NCBI RefSeq assembly: GCF_018780385.1
Contig: NZ_JADMJO010000035.1
Span: 62,001 to 126,000 of the forward strand
Origin: Hydrogenophaga sp.
GTDB lineage: Bacteria; Pseudomonadota; Gammaproteobacteria; Burkholderiales; Burkholderiaceae_C
Reading direction: 5' to 3'
Length of the DNA: 64,000 nucleotides
In this document: in pieces, positions 9,464 through 19,017 of the stretch
Numbering within the stretch: the first letter of the stretch is position 1
How the letters are laid out: the number at the start of each line of letters is the position of its first letter
Position numbers and translations under genes: made by a program
Notes under the pieces: model-generated
Seen by the model: only the letters and a program-made list of their open reading frames with translations
What the model was told of the DNA's origin: nothing
Database searches by the model: none

Positions 9464-10273
9464 ATGGCCACGACCCCACTCACCACCCCAGACGCGTCAC
9501 CGAGCGATGGCCGCCCCGCGCCCGATGTCGGCGCGTTTGAACACTCCGCGCCGGCTTTCAGTCCGCTCTACCAGCAGATCAAGACGCTCATCCTGCGCAG
9601 CCTGCAGGCCAGTGAGTGGAAACCTGGCGACATGATCCCGAGCGAATTCGACCTGGCGGCACGCTTCAAGGTGAGCCAGGGCACGGTGCGCAAGGCGATC
9701 GACGAACTTGCCACCGACAACCTGCTGGTGCGCCGACAAGGCAAGGGCACCTTTGTTGCCACGCATTCCGAGCAACACATCCAGTACCGCTTCTTGCGCC
9801 TGCTGCCCGACACCGGCTCTCTGGAAGACCAGGGCCCGGCAGAGCGTCGCATCATCGAATGCCGCCGCCTGCGCGCGCCCGCCGAAGTGGCGCGTCAACT
9901 CGCCCTGCGCACCGGCGACCCGGTGCTCCAGGTCAAACGCGTGCTCACCTTTGACCAGGTGCCGGCCATCCTCGAAGACCTCTGGTTGCCCGGCGTGCCG
10001 TTCAAGGGCCTGACCATCGAGACCCTGTCGGACGACAAGGGGCCGATGTACGCCCTGTTTGAAGCCCAGTTCGGTGTGCGCATGGTGCGCGCGGTCGAGA
10101 AAATCAAGGCCGTTTCAGCGGACGGCGAGAGCGCGAACCTGCTCGGCGTGGCCGAAGGCTCTCCGCTGCTCAGCGTCGAGCGATTGGCATTCACGTACAA
10201 CGACACCCCGATGGAACTGCGGCGCGGCCTGTACCGAACCGACGCCCGTCACTACCGCAACGAACTGAGCTGA
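9464..10273 (+). CDS. GntR-family (HutC/UTRA) transcriptional regulator
   Basis: A 269-residue repressor-type protein, counting from the ATG at 9464. A winged helix-turn-helix lies at about residues 35-100 (PLYQQIK, PSEFDLAARFKVSQGTVRKA, RRQGKGTF), followed by a UTRA ligand-binding domain at about 115-260 (RRLRAPAEVARQL, VERLAFTYNDTPMELRRGLY). A frame extension starting with TTG at 9398 would run through the palindromic operator, so I prefer the internal ATG, although no strong ribosome site is visible. Its position between the leftward mdh-citE-acnB genes and the rightward sdh-gltA genes suggests it controls TCA-cycle expression. The ligand is not apparent. Confidence 0.9.
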   Translation: MATTPLTTPDASPSDGRPAPDVGAFEHSAPAFSPLYQQIKTLILRSLQASEWKPGDMIPSEFDLAARFKVSQGTVRKAIDELATDNLLVRRQGKGTFVATHSEQHIQYRFLRLLPDTGSLEDQGPAERRIIECRRLRAPAEVARQLALRTGDPVLQVKRVLTFDQVPAILEDLWLPGVPFKGLTIETLSDDKGPMYALFEAQFGVRMVRAVEKIKAVSADGESANLLGVAEGSPLLSVERLAFTYNDTPMELRRGLYRTDARHYRNELS

Positions 10274-10435
10274 GGCATGCGCTGCTATGTCCTTGATAGC
10301 CCCGCACGTGCCTCCGGTGTCAGCCTCACGATTGGTGCATTGCAATAGAATTTGACACTCGGTGGTTCCGGTTACCAACGCGTTACACCACCGACATCCC
10401 TTCCCCGCACCCCTTCCGCGCAAGAAAGCCCCACC

Positions 10436-10867
10436 ATGACCGAGTTGACCAAAAAGCGGCCCGAGTTCCGCAACATCAACGCATTCAAGGATCTCCCCAC
10501 CTACCGCCTGCCACCCGCGGGCTGGGTCTCGATCCTGCACCGCATCAGCGGTGGCCTGATGTTCATCCTGTTGCCCCTGATCGTCTGGCTGTTCGACACC
10601 TCCGTGTCCTCAGAGATTTCCTTCGAACGTTTCAGCGCGGCCTTCTCGGCGGGCTTTGGCTTCGTGCCCGGCTGGTTCTTCAAGCTCGTGGTGCTGGCCC
10701 TGATCTGGGCCTACCTGCACCACCTGATTGCCGGTGTGCGCCACCTCTACATGGACGCGCGCCACGCCGTCACCAAAGAGTTCGGCAAGTCCTCCGCCAT
10801 CTTCACGCTGGTGGTCAGCATCGGCCTGACCGTGCTGCTCGGCGCCAAGCTGTTCGGCCTTTATTGA
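10436..10867 (+). CDS. sdhC: Succinate dehydrogenase cytochrome b556 subunit
   Basis: Membrane anchor of respiratory complex II that helps bind haem b and ubiquinone. The 143-residue product has three transmembrane helices (about 38-54, 80-100 and 120-140), the quinone-site HRISGG at 35-40, and HHLIAGVRH in helix II, where His96 aligns with the axial haem ligand of E. coli SdhC. The start is the ATG at 10436; the longer frame reads into the leader. It opens the sdhCDAB-sdhE-gltA run. The 162 bases upstream hold a TTGACA at 10352 but no good -10 box at the right distance. Confidence 0.95.
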   Translation: MTELTKKRPEFRNINAFKDLPTYRLPPAGWVSILHRISGGLMFILLPLIVWLFDTSVSSEISFERFSAAFSAGFGFVPGWFFKLVVLALIWAYLHHLIAGVRHLYMDARHAVTKEFGKSSAIFTLVVSIGLTVLLGAKLFGLY

Positions 10868-10896
10868 TTCCGAGAACCCACCCCAGGACCCACAAG

Positions 10897-11262
10897 ATGT
10901 CTGTCAACTACGGTTCCAAGCGCGTCGTCACTGGCGCCCACTACGGTCTGCGCGACTGGCTGGCCCAGCGCATCACCGCCGCCATCATGGCTGTGTTCAC
11001 CCTGATCCTGCTGGTACAGGTGCTGTTCACCAGCGGCCCGCTGGGCTACGAGGGCTGGGCCGGCATCTTTGCCGCCCAGTGGATGAAGGCCCTGACCTTC
11101 GCCGTCTTCCTCGCCCTGACCTACCACGTATGGGTCGGCATGCGCGACATCTGGATGGACTACGTCAAGCCCGCGGGCATCCGCCTGGTGCTGCACGTGT
11201 TCACCATGGTTTGGCTCCTGTCCTGCCTGGGCTGGGCCGTTCAAGTTCTCTGGAGGCTCTGA
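10897..11262 (+). CDS. sdhD: Succinate dehydrogenase hydrophobic membrane anchor subunit
   Basis: The second membrane anchor of complex II, 121 residues with three hydrophobic helices (about 24-42, 53-77 and 90-112). The entry GAHYGLRDWLAQRITAA and the HVWVGMRDIWMDYV segment are characteristic of SdhD and line the quinone pocket. The chosen ATG at 10897 has AGGA about 8 bases upstream; an in-frame upstream ATG at 10864 would overlap the sdhC stop and adds 11 non-conserved residues. Four bases separate its stop from sdhA. Confidence 0.94.
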   Translation: MSVNYGSKRVVTGAHYGLRDWLAQRITAAIMAVFTLILLVQVLFTSGPLGYEGWAGIFAAQWMKALTFAVFLALTYHVWVGMRDIWMDYVKPAGIRLVLHVFTMVWLLSCLGWAVQVLWRL

Positions 11263-11266
11263 AGCA

Positions 11267-13072
11267 ATGACCGCAACCGCAAATCTTCCCAAGCGTCAGT
11301 TTGATGTCGTCATCGTCGGTGCCGGTGGTTCCGGCATGCGCGCCTCGCTGCAGCTGGCGCGCGCCGGCCTCAAGGTGGCCGTGCTCTCCAAGGTGTTCCC
11401 CACGCGCTCGCACACCGTGGCCGCGCAAGGCGGCATTGGCGCCTCGCTCGGCAACATGAACGAGGACAACTGGCACTACCACTTCTACGACACCATCAAG
11501 GGCTCCGACTGGCTGGGCGACCAGGATGCCATCGAGTTCATGTGCCGCGAAGCCCCCAAGGTCGTGTACGAGCTCGAGCACATGGGCATGCCGTTCGACC
11601 GCAACCCCGACGGCACGATTTACCAGCGCCCCTTCGGTGGCCACACCGCCAACTACGGCGAAAAACCCGTGCAACGCGCCTGCGCCGCGGCCGACCGCAC
11701 CGGCCATGCCATGCTGCACACGCTCTACCAGCAGAACGTTCAGGCACGCACCACCTTCTTCGTCGAATGGATGGCGCTCGACCTGATCCGCGACGCCAGC
11801 GGCGACGTGCTCGGCGTGACCGCCCTGGAAATGGAAACCGGCGAGACCTACGTGCTGGAAGCCAAGACCACGCTGCTGGCCACCGGTGGCGCCGGCCGCA
11901 TCTTCGCCGCCTCCACCAACGCCTTCATCAACACCGGTGACGGCCTGGGCATGGCGGCGCGCGCCGGCATTCCGCTTGAAGACATGGAGTTCTGGCAGTT
12001 CCACCCCACCGGCGTGGCCGGCGCCGGCGTGTTGCTGACCGAAGGCTGCCGTGGCGAAGGCGCGATTCTGCTCAACAGCGAAGGCGAGCGTTTCATGGAG
12101 CGCTACGCGCCCACGCTGAAAGATCTGGCTCCTCGCGACTTCGTTTCGCGTTGCATGGACCAGGAGATCAAGGAAGGCCGCGGCTGTGGTCCCAACAAGG
12201 ACTATGTGCTGCTCAAGCTCGACCACCTCGGCGCAGAAACCATCCACAAACGCCTGCCCTCGGTCTACGAGATCGGCGTGAACTTCGCCAACGTGGACAT
12301 CACGCGCGAGCCGATCCCCGTCGTGCCCACCATCCATTACCAGATGGGTGGCATTCCGACCAACATCAATGGCCAGGTCGTCACCCCGGACGGCCAGGGC
12401 AACCAGGCCGTGGTCAATGGTCTCTATGCCGTGGGTGAGTGCTCCTGCGTGAGCGTGCACGGTGCCAACCGCCTGGGCACCAACTCGCTGCTGGATTTGC
12501 TGGTCTTCGGCCGCGCGGCCGGCAACCACATCGTGCAGTTCAACGACAAGAACAAGACCCACAAGCCCCTGCCGGCCGATGCAGCCGACAAGACCCTGGC
12601 GCGCTTGGCCCGGCTGGACAACACCACCGGCGGCGAATACGCGCAAGACGTCGCCAACGACCTGCGCGCCGCCATGCAGCAGCACGCCGGCGTGTTCCGC
12701 ACCCAGGCCAGCATGGACGAAGGCGTTGCCAAGATCAACGCCATGCGTGCGCGGGTCAACAACATCGCGCTGAAAGACAAATCCAAGGTGTTCAATACGG
12801 CGCGCATCGAGGCGCTGGAAGTGGAAAACCTGATCGAGTGCGCCCAGGCCACCATGACCTCGGCCGCCGCCCGCCACGAATGCCGTGGCGCGCACACGGT
12901 CAACGACTACGAGCGCCCCGCCGATGACGCGCAGTTCCCGCTGGGTCGCAACGATGCCGAGTGGATGAAGCACACGCTCTGGCACAGCGCCGACAACAGC
13001 CTGACCTACAAGGCCGTCAACCTCAAGCCCCTGACCGTGGAGTCGGTGCCTCCGAAGGTACGCACCTTCTGA
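11267..13072 (+). CDS. sdhA: Succinate dehydrogenase flavoprotein subunit
   Basis: Catalytic subunit of complex II that oxidises succinate to fumarate on a covalently held FAD. The product has 601 residues. The dinucleotide-binding GAGGSG is at 18-23, the FAD-linking His49 lies in RSHTVAAQGG, and the active site shows His246 (FHPTG), Arg262 (CRGEGA) and the proton-shuttling Arg290 (LAPRDFVSR). The C-terminal capping region (TVNDYERPADD) is complete. The covalent flavin is expected to be installed by the SdhE product encoded two genes downstream. Confidence 0.98.
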   Translation: MTATANLPKRQFDVVIVGAGGSGMRASLQLARAGLKVAVLSKVFPTRSHTVAAQGGIGASLGNMNEDNWHYHFYDTIKGSDWLGDQDAIEFMCREAPKVVYELEHMGMPFDRNPDGTIYQRPFGGHTANYGEKPVQRACAAADRTGHAMLHTLYQQNVQARTTFFVEWMALDLIRDASGDVLGVTALEMETGETYVLEAKTTLLATGGAGRIFAASTNAFINTGDGLGMAARAGIPLEDMEFWQFHPTGVAGAGVLLTEGCRGEGAILLNSEGERFMERYAPTLKDLAPRDFVSRCMDQEIKEGRGCGPNKDYVLLKLDHLGAETIHKRLPSVYEIGVNFANVDITREPIPVVPTIHYQMGGIPTNINGQVVTPDGQGNQAVVNGLYAVGECSCVSVHGANRLGTNSLLDLLVFGRAAGNHIVQFNDKNKTHKPLPADAADKTLARLARLDNTTGGEYAQDVANDLRAAMQQHAGVFRTQASMDEGVAKINAMRARVNNIALKDKSKVFNTARIEALEVENLIECAQATMTSAAARHECRGAHTVNDYERPADDAQFPLGRNDAEWMKHTLWHSADNSLTYKAVNLKPLTVESVPPKVRTF

Positions 13073-13114
13073 AGCCCCTTCATCCCGCACCCACGACGCA
13101 CAGAGAAAAACACC

Positions 13115-13819
13115 ATGGCCAAACGCACATTCAAGATCTACCGCTACGACCCCGAGAAGGACGCCAAGCCCTACATGCAGACGATCGAGGTTGAACTCGA
13201 CGGCCACGAGCGCATGTTGCTCGACGCACTGGGCAAGCTCAAGGCGGTTGATCCCTCCATCTCGTTCCGCCGCTCGTGCCGCGAAGGCGTGTGCGGCTCG
13301 GACGCGATGAACATCAACGGCAAGAACGGTCTGGCTTGCCTCACCAACATGAACACGCTGCCGGGCGTGATCACGCTCAAGCCGCTGCCCGGCCTGCCCG
13401 TGGTGCGCGACCTGATCGTGGACATGACGCTGTTCTTCAAGCAGTACAACAGCATCAAGCCCTACCTGATCAACGACACCGTGCCGCCTGAAAAGGAGCG
13501 CCTGCAGAGCCCCGAAGAGCGCGACGAGCTCAACGGGCTGTACGAGTGCATCCTGTGCGCGAGCTGCTCCACGAGCTGCCCCAGCTTCTGGTGGAACCCC
13601 GACAAGTTCGTCGGCCCCGCCGGCTTGCTGCAGGCCTACCGCTTCATCGCCGACAGCCGCGATCAAGGCACGGCCGAGCGTCTGGACAACCTCGAAGACC
13701 CGTATCGCCTGTTCCGCTGCCACACCATCATGAACTGCGTGGACGTCTGCCCCAAGGGCCTGAACCCCACCAAGGCCATTGGCAAGATCAAGGAAATGAT
13801 GGTGATGCGTTCCGTTTGA
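13115..13819 (+). CDS. sdhB: Succinate dehydrogenase iron-sulfur subunit
   Basis: Electron-transfer subunit of complex II, 234 residues. The [2Fe-2S] site is Cys55, Cys60, Asp63 and Cys75, with aspartate as the fourth ligand as in E. coli. The ferredoxin-like half has Cys145, Cys148 and Cys151 plus Cys212 for the [4Fe-4S] cluster, and Cys155, Cys202 and Cys208 for the [3Fe-4S] cluster. All ligands are intact. It lies 42 bases after sdhA and 19 before sdhE. Confidence 0.98.
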   Translation: MAKRTFKIYRYDPEKDAKPYMQTIEVELDGHERMLLDALGKLKAVDPSISFRRSCREGVCGSDAMNINGKNGLACLTNMNTLPGVITLKPLPGLPVVRDLIVDMTLFFKQYNSIKPYLINDTVPPEKERLQSPEERDELNGLYECILCASCSTSCPSFWWNPDKFVGPAGLLQAYRFIADSRDQGTAERLDNLEDPYRLFRCHTIMNCVDVCPKGLNPTKAIGKIKEMMVMRSV

Positions 13820-13838
13820 GCGCGTTGACTGCCCTGCC

Positions 13839-14156
13839 ATGAACACCGCAACCCTCCCCGAACAACCCTCCGAAGCAGCGCTTGACGCGTTGCTGGATGA
13901 GCGTGCCCTGAGCAAGCTCCGGTGGCGTTGCCGGCGTGGGTTGCTGGAGAACGATCTTTTCATCGAGCGTTTCTTCGCTCGGTACGAATCTGGCTTGACG
14001 GTTCGTCAAGCCGATGCCCTGGGGCTGCTGATGGACCTGTCCGACAACGATCTGCTCGATCTGTTGCTCGGCCGCAAAGCGCCGCAGGACGATCTGGCCC
14101 GTGACGACGTCACCCGTGTGCTGGGCATGCTTCGTGCAACCCGGCAATCCGCTTAA
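13839..14156 (+). CDS. sdhE: FAD assembly factor SdhE
   Basis: A small SdhE/YgfY (Sdh5) family protein that promotes covalent flavinylation of SdhA. The 105-residue product contains the family hallmark [18 protein letters not shown] near residues 27-44, in which the RGxxE motif is the functional core, followed by a short helical domain. A 15-20 residue N-terminal extension precedes the conserved part. Its position directly after sdhB and before gltA supports the assignment, since assembly factor and client are co-expressed. Confidence 0.94.
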   Translation: MNTATLPEQPSEAALDALLDERALSKLRWRCRRGLLENDLFIERFFARYESGLTVRQADALGLLMDLSDNDLLDLLLGRKAPQDDLARDDVTRVLGMLRATRQSA

Positions 14157-14181
14157 GCCATTCCCACAAGAAGGAACCCGA

Positions 14182-15492
14182 ATGAAACTCGTTGACAACA
14201 AAGCCACCCTGTCGTTTTCCAACGGCAGCCCCAGCGTGGACCTGCCGGTGTACGCCGGCAGCATCGGCCCGGATGTCCTGGACATCCGCAAGCTGTACGC
14301 GCAGACCGGCATGTTCACCTATGACCCGGGCTTTTTGTCCACCGCCGCTTGCCAGTCGGCCATCACCTACATTGATGGCGACAAGGGCGAGTTGCTGTAC
14401 CGCGGTTACCCCATCGAGCAGCTCGCCACCCAGTGCGACTACCTCGACACCTGCCACTTGCTGCTCAATGGTGAATTGCCCAACGAGGAAGAGCGCAAAG
14501 CCTTCCACAAGCTCGTGATCAACCACACCATGGTCAACGAGCAGATGCAGTTCTTCCTGCGTGGTTTCCGCCGTGACGCCCACCCGATGGCCGTGCTCAC
14601 GGGTCTGGTCGGCGGCCTCTCGGCCTTCTACCACGACAGCACCGACATCAACAATCCGAAGCACCGCGAAATCGCCGCGATCCGCCTGATTGCCAAGATG
14701 CCCACACTGGTGGCCATGTCGTACAAGTACGGCATTGGACAGCCCTACATGTACCCGAAGAACGACCTGAGCTACTCGGGCAACTTCCTGCGCATGATGT
14801 TTGGCACACCGTGCGAAGAGTACGTGGTCAACCCGGTGCTCGAGCGAGCGCTTGACCGCATCTTCATCCTGCACGCCGACCACGAGCAGAACGCGTCCAC
14901 CTCCACCGTGCGCCTGTGCGGTTCGTCAGGCACCAACCCCTTTGCAGCCATCGCCGCCGGCGTGGCCTGCCTGTGGGGCCCCGCCCACGGCGGTGCCAAC
15001 GAGGCAGCCCTGAACATGCTGGAAGACATCCAGCGCCAGGGCGGCGTGTCCAAGGTCGGTGAGTTCATGGAGAAGGTCAAGGACAAGAACTCCGGCGTCA
15101 AACTCATGGGCTTTGGTCACCGCGTCTACAAGAACTACGATCCACGCGCCAAGCTGATGCAGGAAACCTGCAACGAAGTTCTGCAAGAGCTGGGTCTGGA
15201 AAACGACCCCCTGTTCAAGCTTGCCAAGGAACTCGAGAAGATCGCGCTGGAAGACGAGTACTTCGTCTCGCGCAAGCTCTATCCGAACGTGGACTTCTAT
15301 TCCGGCATCGTGCAACGCGCCATCGGCATCCCGGTGAACCTGTTCACCGGGATCTTCGCGCTGGCCCGCACGGTGGGCTGGATCGCCCAGCTCAACGAAA
15401 TGATCGGCGACCCCGAGTACAAGATCGGCCGCCCGCGCCAGCTGTTCACCGGCTCGCCGCGCCGCGACATCAAGCCACTGGCCAGCCGCTGA
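14182..15492 (+). CDS. gltA: Citrate synthase (type II)
   Basis: Condenses oxaloacetate and acetyl-CoA into citrate. The 436-residue product has the extended N-terminal domain of the hexameric, NADH-regulated Gram-negative form. Catalytic residues are His269 (GPAHGG), His313 ([12 protein letters not shown]) and Asp371 (VDFYSG), matching His264, His305 and Asp362 of E. coli. The ATG at 14182 has AGGA about 7 bases upstream and is 26 bases past sdhE; the longer frame would overlap sdhE. It is followed by a strong terminator, closing the TCA transcription unit. Confidence 0.98.
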   Translation: MKLVDNKATLSFSNGSPSVDLPVYAGSIGPDVLDIRKLYAQTGMFTYDPGFLSTAACQSAITYIDGDKGELLYRGYPIEQLATQCDYLDTCHLLLNGELPNEEERKAFHKLVINHTMVNEQMQFFLRGFRRDAHPMAVLTGLVGGLSAFYHDSTDINNPKHREIAAIRLIAKMPTLVAMSYKYGIGQPYMYPKNDLSYSGNFLRMMFGTPCEEYVVNPVLERALDRIFILHADHEQNASTSTVRLCGSSGTNPFAAIAAGVACLWGPAHGGANEAALNMLEDIQRQGGVSKVGEFMEKVKDKNSGVKLMGFGHRVYKNYDPRAKLMQETCNEVLQELGLENDPLFKLAKELEKIALEDEYFVSRKLYPNVDFYSGIVQRAIGIPVNLFTGIFALARTVGWIAQLNEMIGDPEYKIGRPRQLFTGSPRRDIKPLASR

Positions 15493-15513
15493 GAGGCACC
15501 CGTCCGCTGAAGA

Positions 15514-15539
15514 AGCCCGCTACCGAGCGGGCTTTTTTT
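15514..15539 (+). terminator. Intrinsic terminator after gltA
   Basis: A perfect 8-base stem AGCCCGCT/AGCGGGCT with the loop ACCG is followed by seven T, 22 bases after the gltA stop. It should end the sdh-gltA transcript and insulate the LysR gene downstream. Confidence 0.92.
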
Positions 15540-15651
15540 CGCCCGCGCCTTCGCGGGGCGGCAACCCGGACATCGTGCTTGGAGATGTCAAATCACTCCC
15601 AACTAGAGGAAAATCCCTCTTCAGCATCTCGAAACGAGAAGCCACAACCCC

Positions 15652-16578
15652 ATGCTCTCCGAACGCAACTTCGCCCGCCAGATCGACCTCACCTCGCTGC
15701 AGCTCTTCGTGGCTGTGTGCGAACTGGGCAGCATCGGCCGCGCAGCCGAACGGGAGTTCATCGCAGCGTCAGCGATCAGCAAGCGCCTGTCGGACCTCGA
15801 GGGCACGCTGGGCACCACGCTGCTGCACCGTCACACGCGGGGCGTGCGCCTGACACCCGCCGGGGAAGGGCTGCTGCACCACGCGCGCGCCGTTCTGTAC
15901 GGGCTGGAACAGATGCAGGTCGAGCTGTCCGAATACGCGGACGGTGTGCGCGGCCACGTGCGGGTGCATGCCAGCATCTCGGCCATCGTGCAGTTCCTGC
16001 CCGAGGACCTGGGCGCCTTCGCGCGCCTCCACCCGCAGGTGAAGATCGATCTGGAGGAACACCTCAGCCCCGAGGTGCTGCGCGCCGTGCAGGAAGGCGC
16101 CACCGACCTGGGCCTGTGCAATGGCGCGATGGGCGCCGGCGGTCTGCAAAGCCTGCCCTACCGGCGCGACAGCCTGGTGCTGGTGGTGCCGCGCGGGCAC
16201 GCGCTCGCCAGCGGCGGGCCGGTGGCGTTCGAGGCTTCCCTGCCTTTCGACCACGTGGGCCTGCATGCCAACAGCTCCATCCACCTCGCCACCCACCAGG
16301 CCGCCACCGAGGCCGGCACCCCCGTGCGCGTGCGCATTCGCGTCACCGGCTTGGATGCGATGTGCCGCATGATTGCCAACGGTTTGGGCGTGGGCGTCAT
16401 GCCCGAGCGCGCCTTTGAACTGCTCCACACCGGCGACGCATTGCAAGCGGTGCCACTGACCGACGCCTGGGCCCAACGCCAACTGGTGCTGGTGGCCCGC
16501 GACTTCTCAACTCTGCCGGCCACTGCGCGCCTGCTGGTCGATCACCTGACGGCCGACGCGGTGCGGCAAGCCGCCTAA
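15652..16578 (+). CDS. LysR-family transcriptional regulator
   Basis: A 308-residue LTTR. The N-terminal winged helix-turn-helix is at about residues 12-72 ([49 protein letters not shown]), followed by a periplasmic-binding-like effector domain (about 95-300: [39 protein letters not shown]). It ends 29 bases before leuC on the same strand, which is unusual for a LysR gene controlling its neighbour, since most are divergent. Whether it regulates the leu genes is unknown, and the effector cannot be deduced. A possible -10 box TAAAAT (16576-16581) spans its stop codon and could serve leuC. Confidence 0.92.
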   Translation: MLSERNFARQIDLTSLQLFVAVCELGSIGRAAEREFIAASAISKRLSDLEGTLGTTLLHRHTRGVRLTPAGEGLLHHARAVLYGLEQMQVELSEYADGVRGHVRVHASISAIVQFLPEDLGAFARLHPQVKIDLEEHLSPEVLRAVQEGATDLGLCNGAMGAGGLQSLPYRRDSLVLVVPRGHALASGGPVAFEASLPFDHVGLHANSSIHLATHQAATEAGTPVRVRIRVTGLDAMCRMIANGLGVGVMPERAFELLHTGDALQAVPLTDAWAQRQLVLVARDFSTLPATARLLVDHLTADAVRQAA

Positions 16579-16607
16579 AATCATCCTTCTACAAGAGGCC
16601 CCACGCC

Positions 16608-18029
16608 ATGCCACGCACGCTCTACGACAAGATCTGGGACGAACACGTTGTCCACACCGAAGAGGACGGCACGTCCGTGCTCTACATCGACCGGCACTTG
16701 GTGCACGAAGTCACCAGCCCGCAGGCTTTTGAAGGCCTGCGCCAAGCCGGCCGCAAGGTCTGGCGCGTGAGTTCGGTGGTCGCCACCGCGGACCACAACA
16801 CGCCCACCACCGGCTGGGAACTGGGCTACGACGGCATCACCGACCCGATCAGCAAGGAACAGATCACCACGCTGGACAGCAACATCGCCGAGTTCGGCGC
16901 CGCCGCGTTCTTCCCCTTCATGTCCAAGCGGCAGGGCATCGTGCACGTGATCGGCCCCGAAAACGGCGCCACCCTGCCCGGCATGACGGTGGTCTGCGGC
17001 GACAGCCACACCTCCACCCACGGCGCGTTCGGCGCGCTGGCCCATGGCATCGGCACCAGCGAAGTCGAACACGTGCTGGCCACGCAGACCCTGCTCGCCA
17101 AAAAAGCCAAAAACATGCTGGTGCGCGTGGAGGGACAGCTCCCCAAAGGCTGCACCGCCAAGGACATCGTGCTGGCCATCATCGGCAAGATCGGTACCGC
17201 CGGCGGCACGGGCTATACCATCGAGTTCGGCGGCTCTGCCATCCGGACGCTCAGCGTCGAGGGCCGCATGACGGTCTGCAACATGGCCATCGAAGGCGGC
17301 GCGCGCGCCGGCTTGGTGGCGGTGGACGAGAAGACCATCGAATACGTCAAGGGTCGCCCGCTTTCGCCCACCGGTGTGGAGTGGGACCAGGCCGTGGCTT
17401 ACTGGAAGACCTTGCAGTCCGACGTCGACGCGACGTTTGACGCCGTCGTCGAGCTGGATGCCTCGAAGATCGTGCCCCAAGTGACCTGGGGCACCTCGCC
17501 CGAAATGGTGCTGGGCATCGACGGTGTGGTGCCCGACCCTGACCGCGAAAAGGACGCCAACAAGCGCGGCGCCATTGAGCGTGCCCTGACCTACATGGGT
17601 CTGCCACCCGGCAAGCCACTCAACGACATCTTCGTCGACAAGGTCTTCATCGGTTCCTGCACCAACAGCCGCATCGAGGACATGCGCGAGGCGGCCGCCG
17701 TGGTCAAGAAGCTTGGTCAGAAGGTCGCAAAGAACGTGAAGCTCGCGCTGGTGGTTCCCGGCTCGGGACTGGTGAAGGCGCAGGCCGAACGCGAAGGCCT
17801 GCACGAAATCTTCAAGGCTGCCGGCTTCGAGTGGCGCGAGCCGGGCTGCTCGATGTGCCTGGCCATGAACGCCGACCGGCTCGAACCGGGAGAACGCTGC
17901 GCCTCCACCAGCAACCGCAATTTCGAAGGCCGCCAAGGTGCCGGCGGCCGCACGCACCTCGTGTCCCCCGCCATGGCCGCCGCGGCCGCGGTGCACGGCC
18001 ACTTCGTGGACGTGCGCACCCTCGCCTGA
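16608..18029 (+). CDS. leuC: 3-isopropylmalate dehydratase large subunit
   Basis: With LeuD it isomerises 2-isopropylmalate to 3-isopropylmalate in leucine biosynthesis. The 473-residue product belongs to the aconitase superfamily. The [4Fe-4S] ligands are Cys351 (GSCTNSR) and Cys414 and Cys417 (GCSMCLAMN), and the substrate-binding loop [13 protein letters not shown] is intact. It is followed after 35 bases by a tiny lipoprotein gene and then leuD, so the two subunits are separated by an insertion. leuB follows, giving leuC-leuD-leuB order. Confidence 0.97.
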   Translation: MPRTLYDKIWDEHVVHTEEDGTSVLYIDRHLVHEVTSPQAFEGLRQAGRKVWRVSSVVATADHNTPTTGWELGYDGITDPISKEQITTLDSNIAEFGAAAFFPFMSKRQGIVHVIGPENGATLPGMTVVCGDSHTSTHGAFGALAHGIGTSEVEHVLATQTLLAKKAKNMLVRVEGQLPKGCTAKDIVLAIIGKIGTAGGTGYTIEFGGSAIRTLSVEGRMTVCNMAIEGGARAGLVAVDEKTIEYVKGRPLSPTGVEWDQAVAYWKTLQSDVDATFDAVVELDASKIVPQVTWGTSPEMVLGIDGVVPDPDREKDANKRGAIERALTYMGLPPGKPLNDIFVDKVFIGSCTNSRIEDMREAAAVVKKLGQKVAKNVKLALVVPGSGLVKAQAEREGLHEIFKAAGFEWREPGCSMCLAMNADRLEPGERCASTSNRNFEGRQGAGGRTHLVSPAMAAAAAVHGHFVDVRTLA

Positions 18030-18064
18030 CCGCCCCATCCCACAACCAACCTCAGGAGACCCAC

Positions 18065-18229
18065 ATGAAACGCATTGCCTGGATCGCAGTCGCACTCGCA
18101 ACCCTGTCGCTCACGCTGGCGGGATGCAACACCTGGTCCGGCGTCAAGCAGGACGCCAAGGAAGTCGGTACAGCCGCGGGCAAGGGCATTGAAAAGGCCG
18201 GCGAGAAAATTCAGGGCGTCGCCAAGTAA
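18065..18229 (+). CDS. Entericidin-like small lipoprotein
   Basis: A 54-residue protein with a signal peptide ending in the lipobox LAG-Cys21, so a lipid-anchored mature peptide of about 34 residues is expected. The mature part ([20 protein letters not shown] and a Lys-rich tail) is typical of the entericidin A/B family of small bacterial lipoproteins. A strong AGGAG lies 7 bases before the ATG at 18065. It sits between leuC and leuD and should be co-transcribed with them, although no link to leucine synthesis is known. The membrane in which it lodges and its role are inference only. Confidence 0.85.
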   Translation: MKRIAWIAVALATLSLTLAGCNTWSGVKQDAKEVGTAAGKGIEKAGEKIQGVAK

Positions 18230-18246
18230 CGCCCGCGGACCACACC

Positions 18247-18900
18247 ATGCAAAAATTCACCCTCCACAAGGGCCTGGTGGCCCCGATGGACCGCGAGAAC
18301 GTGGACACCGACGCCATCATCCCGAAGCAGTTCCTGAAGTCGATCCGCAAGACCGGCTTCGGCGAAAACCTGTTTGACGAGTGGCGCTACCTCGACAAGG
18401 GCGAGCCGGGACAAGACCCGACCAGCCGCAAGCCCAACCCCGATTTCGTGCTCAACCAGCCGCGCTACGCGGGTGCGTCGGTGCTGCTGGCGCGCAAGAA
18501 CTTCGGCTGCGGATCGAGCCGCGAGCACGCACCCTGGGCCATCGACCAGTATGGCTTCCGCGCCATCATTGCGCCGAGCTATGCCGACATCTTCTTCAAC
18601 AACTGCTTCAAGAACGGCTTGCTGCCCATCCAGTTGCCCGAAGCCCAGGTGGCGCAATTGTTCGACGAGGTGGCGGCCTTCCCCGGCTACGAGTTGACCG
18701 TCGATCTCGAGCGACAGGTGATCGTCAAGCCGCAAGGCGAAGAGCTGCCGTTCGAGGTGCAGGCGTTCCGCAAGTTCTGCCTGATCAATGGCCTGGACGA
18801 CATCGGCCTGACCTTGCGCTACAAGGACAAGATCGCGGCGTTCGAAGCCGAGCGCCTGGCCACCAAGCCCTGGCTCGCGCACACCATGCCGGTGGCCTGA
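18247..18900 (+). CDS. leuD: 3-isopropylmalate dehydratase small subunit
   Basis: Swivel-domain partner of LeuC. The 217-residue length is normal. It has the start [20 protein letters not shown], the conserved [19 protein letters not shown] that forms the substrate pocket, and the [20 protein letters not shown] segment. The ATG at 18247 follows the lipoprotein stop by 17 bases. A 117-base gap holding an intergenic repeat separates it from leuB. Confidence 0.97.
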   Translation: MQKFTLHKGLVAPMDRENVDTDAIIPKQFLKSIRKTGFGENLFDEWRYLDKGEPGQDPTSRKPNPDFVLNQPRYAGASVLLARKNFGCGSSREHAPWAIDQYGFRAIIAPSYADIFFNNCFKNGLLPIQLPEAQVAQLFDEVAAFPGYELTVDLERQVIVKPQGEELPFEVQAFRKFCLINGLDDIGLTLRYKDKIAAFEAERLATKPWLAHTMPVA

Positions 18901-18903
18901 CCC

Positions 18904-18991
18904 ACCCCCGTCGCTTGCTCACTTCGTGTAGCCACATCCCCCCTCAAGGGGGCAACACCTGCGGCCCGGCAAAGCCGGTTCCGCGGTGTTT
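18904..18991. repeat. Intergenic hairpin repeat, copy between leuD and leuB
   Basis: It consists of a CCCCC-TCAA-GGGGG stem-loop (18938-18952) followed by a 37-base hairpin (18954-18990) with an AAA loop: arms begin AACACC and end GGTGTT. The same unit recurs at 63631-63706, with near-identical sequence across CGGCCCGGCAAAGCCGG. Two outer base pairs are A-T here and G-C in the other copy, so the stem is conserved rather than only the sequence. Elements of this kind are common between genes in Comamonadaceae. Confidence 0.75.
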
Positions 18992-19017
18992 CTGAATCTC
19001 CTTCTTCTACTTCCAAC

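Noticed and set aside
11201..13963. 920-codon open frame on the minus strand opposite sdhA and sdhB
   Set aside because: It is antisense to two intact, well-conserved succinate dehydrogenase subunits and its composition has no protein-like motifs.
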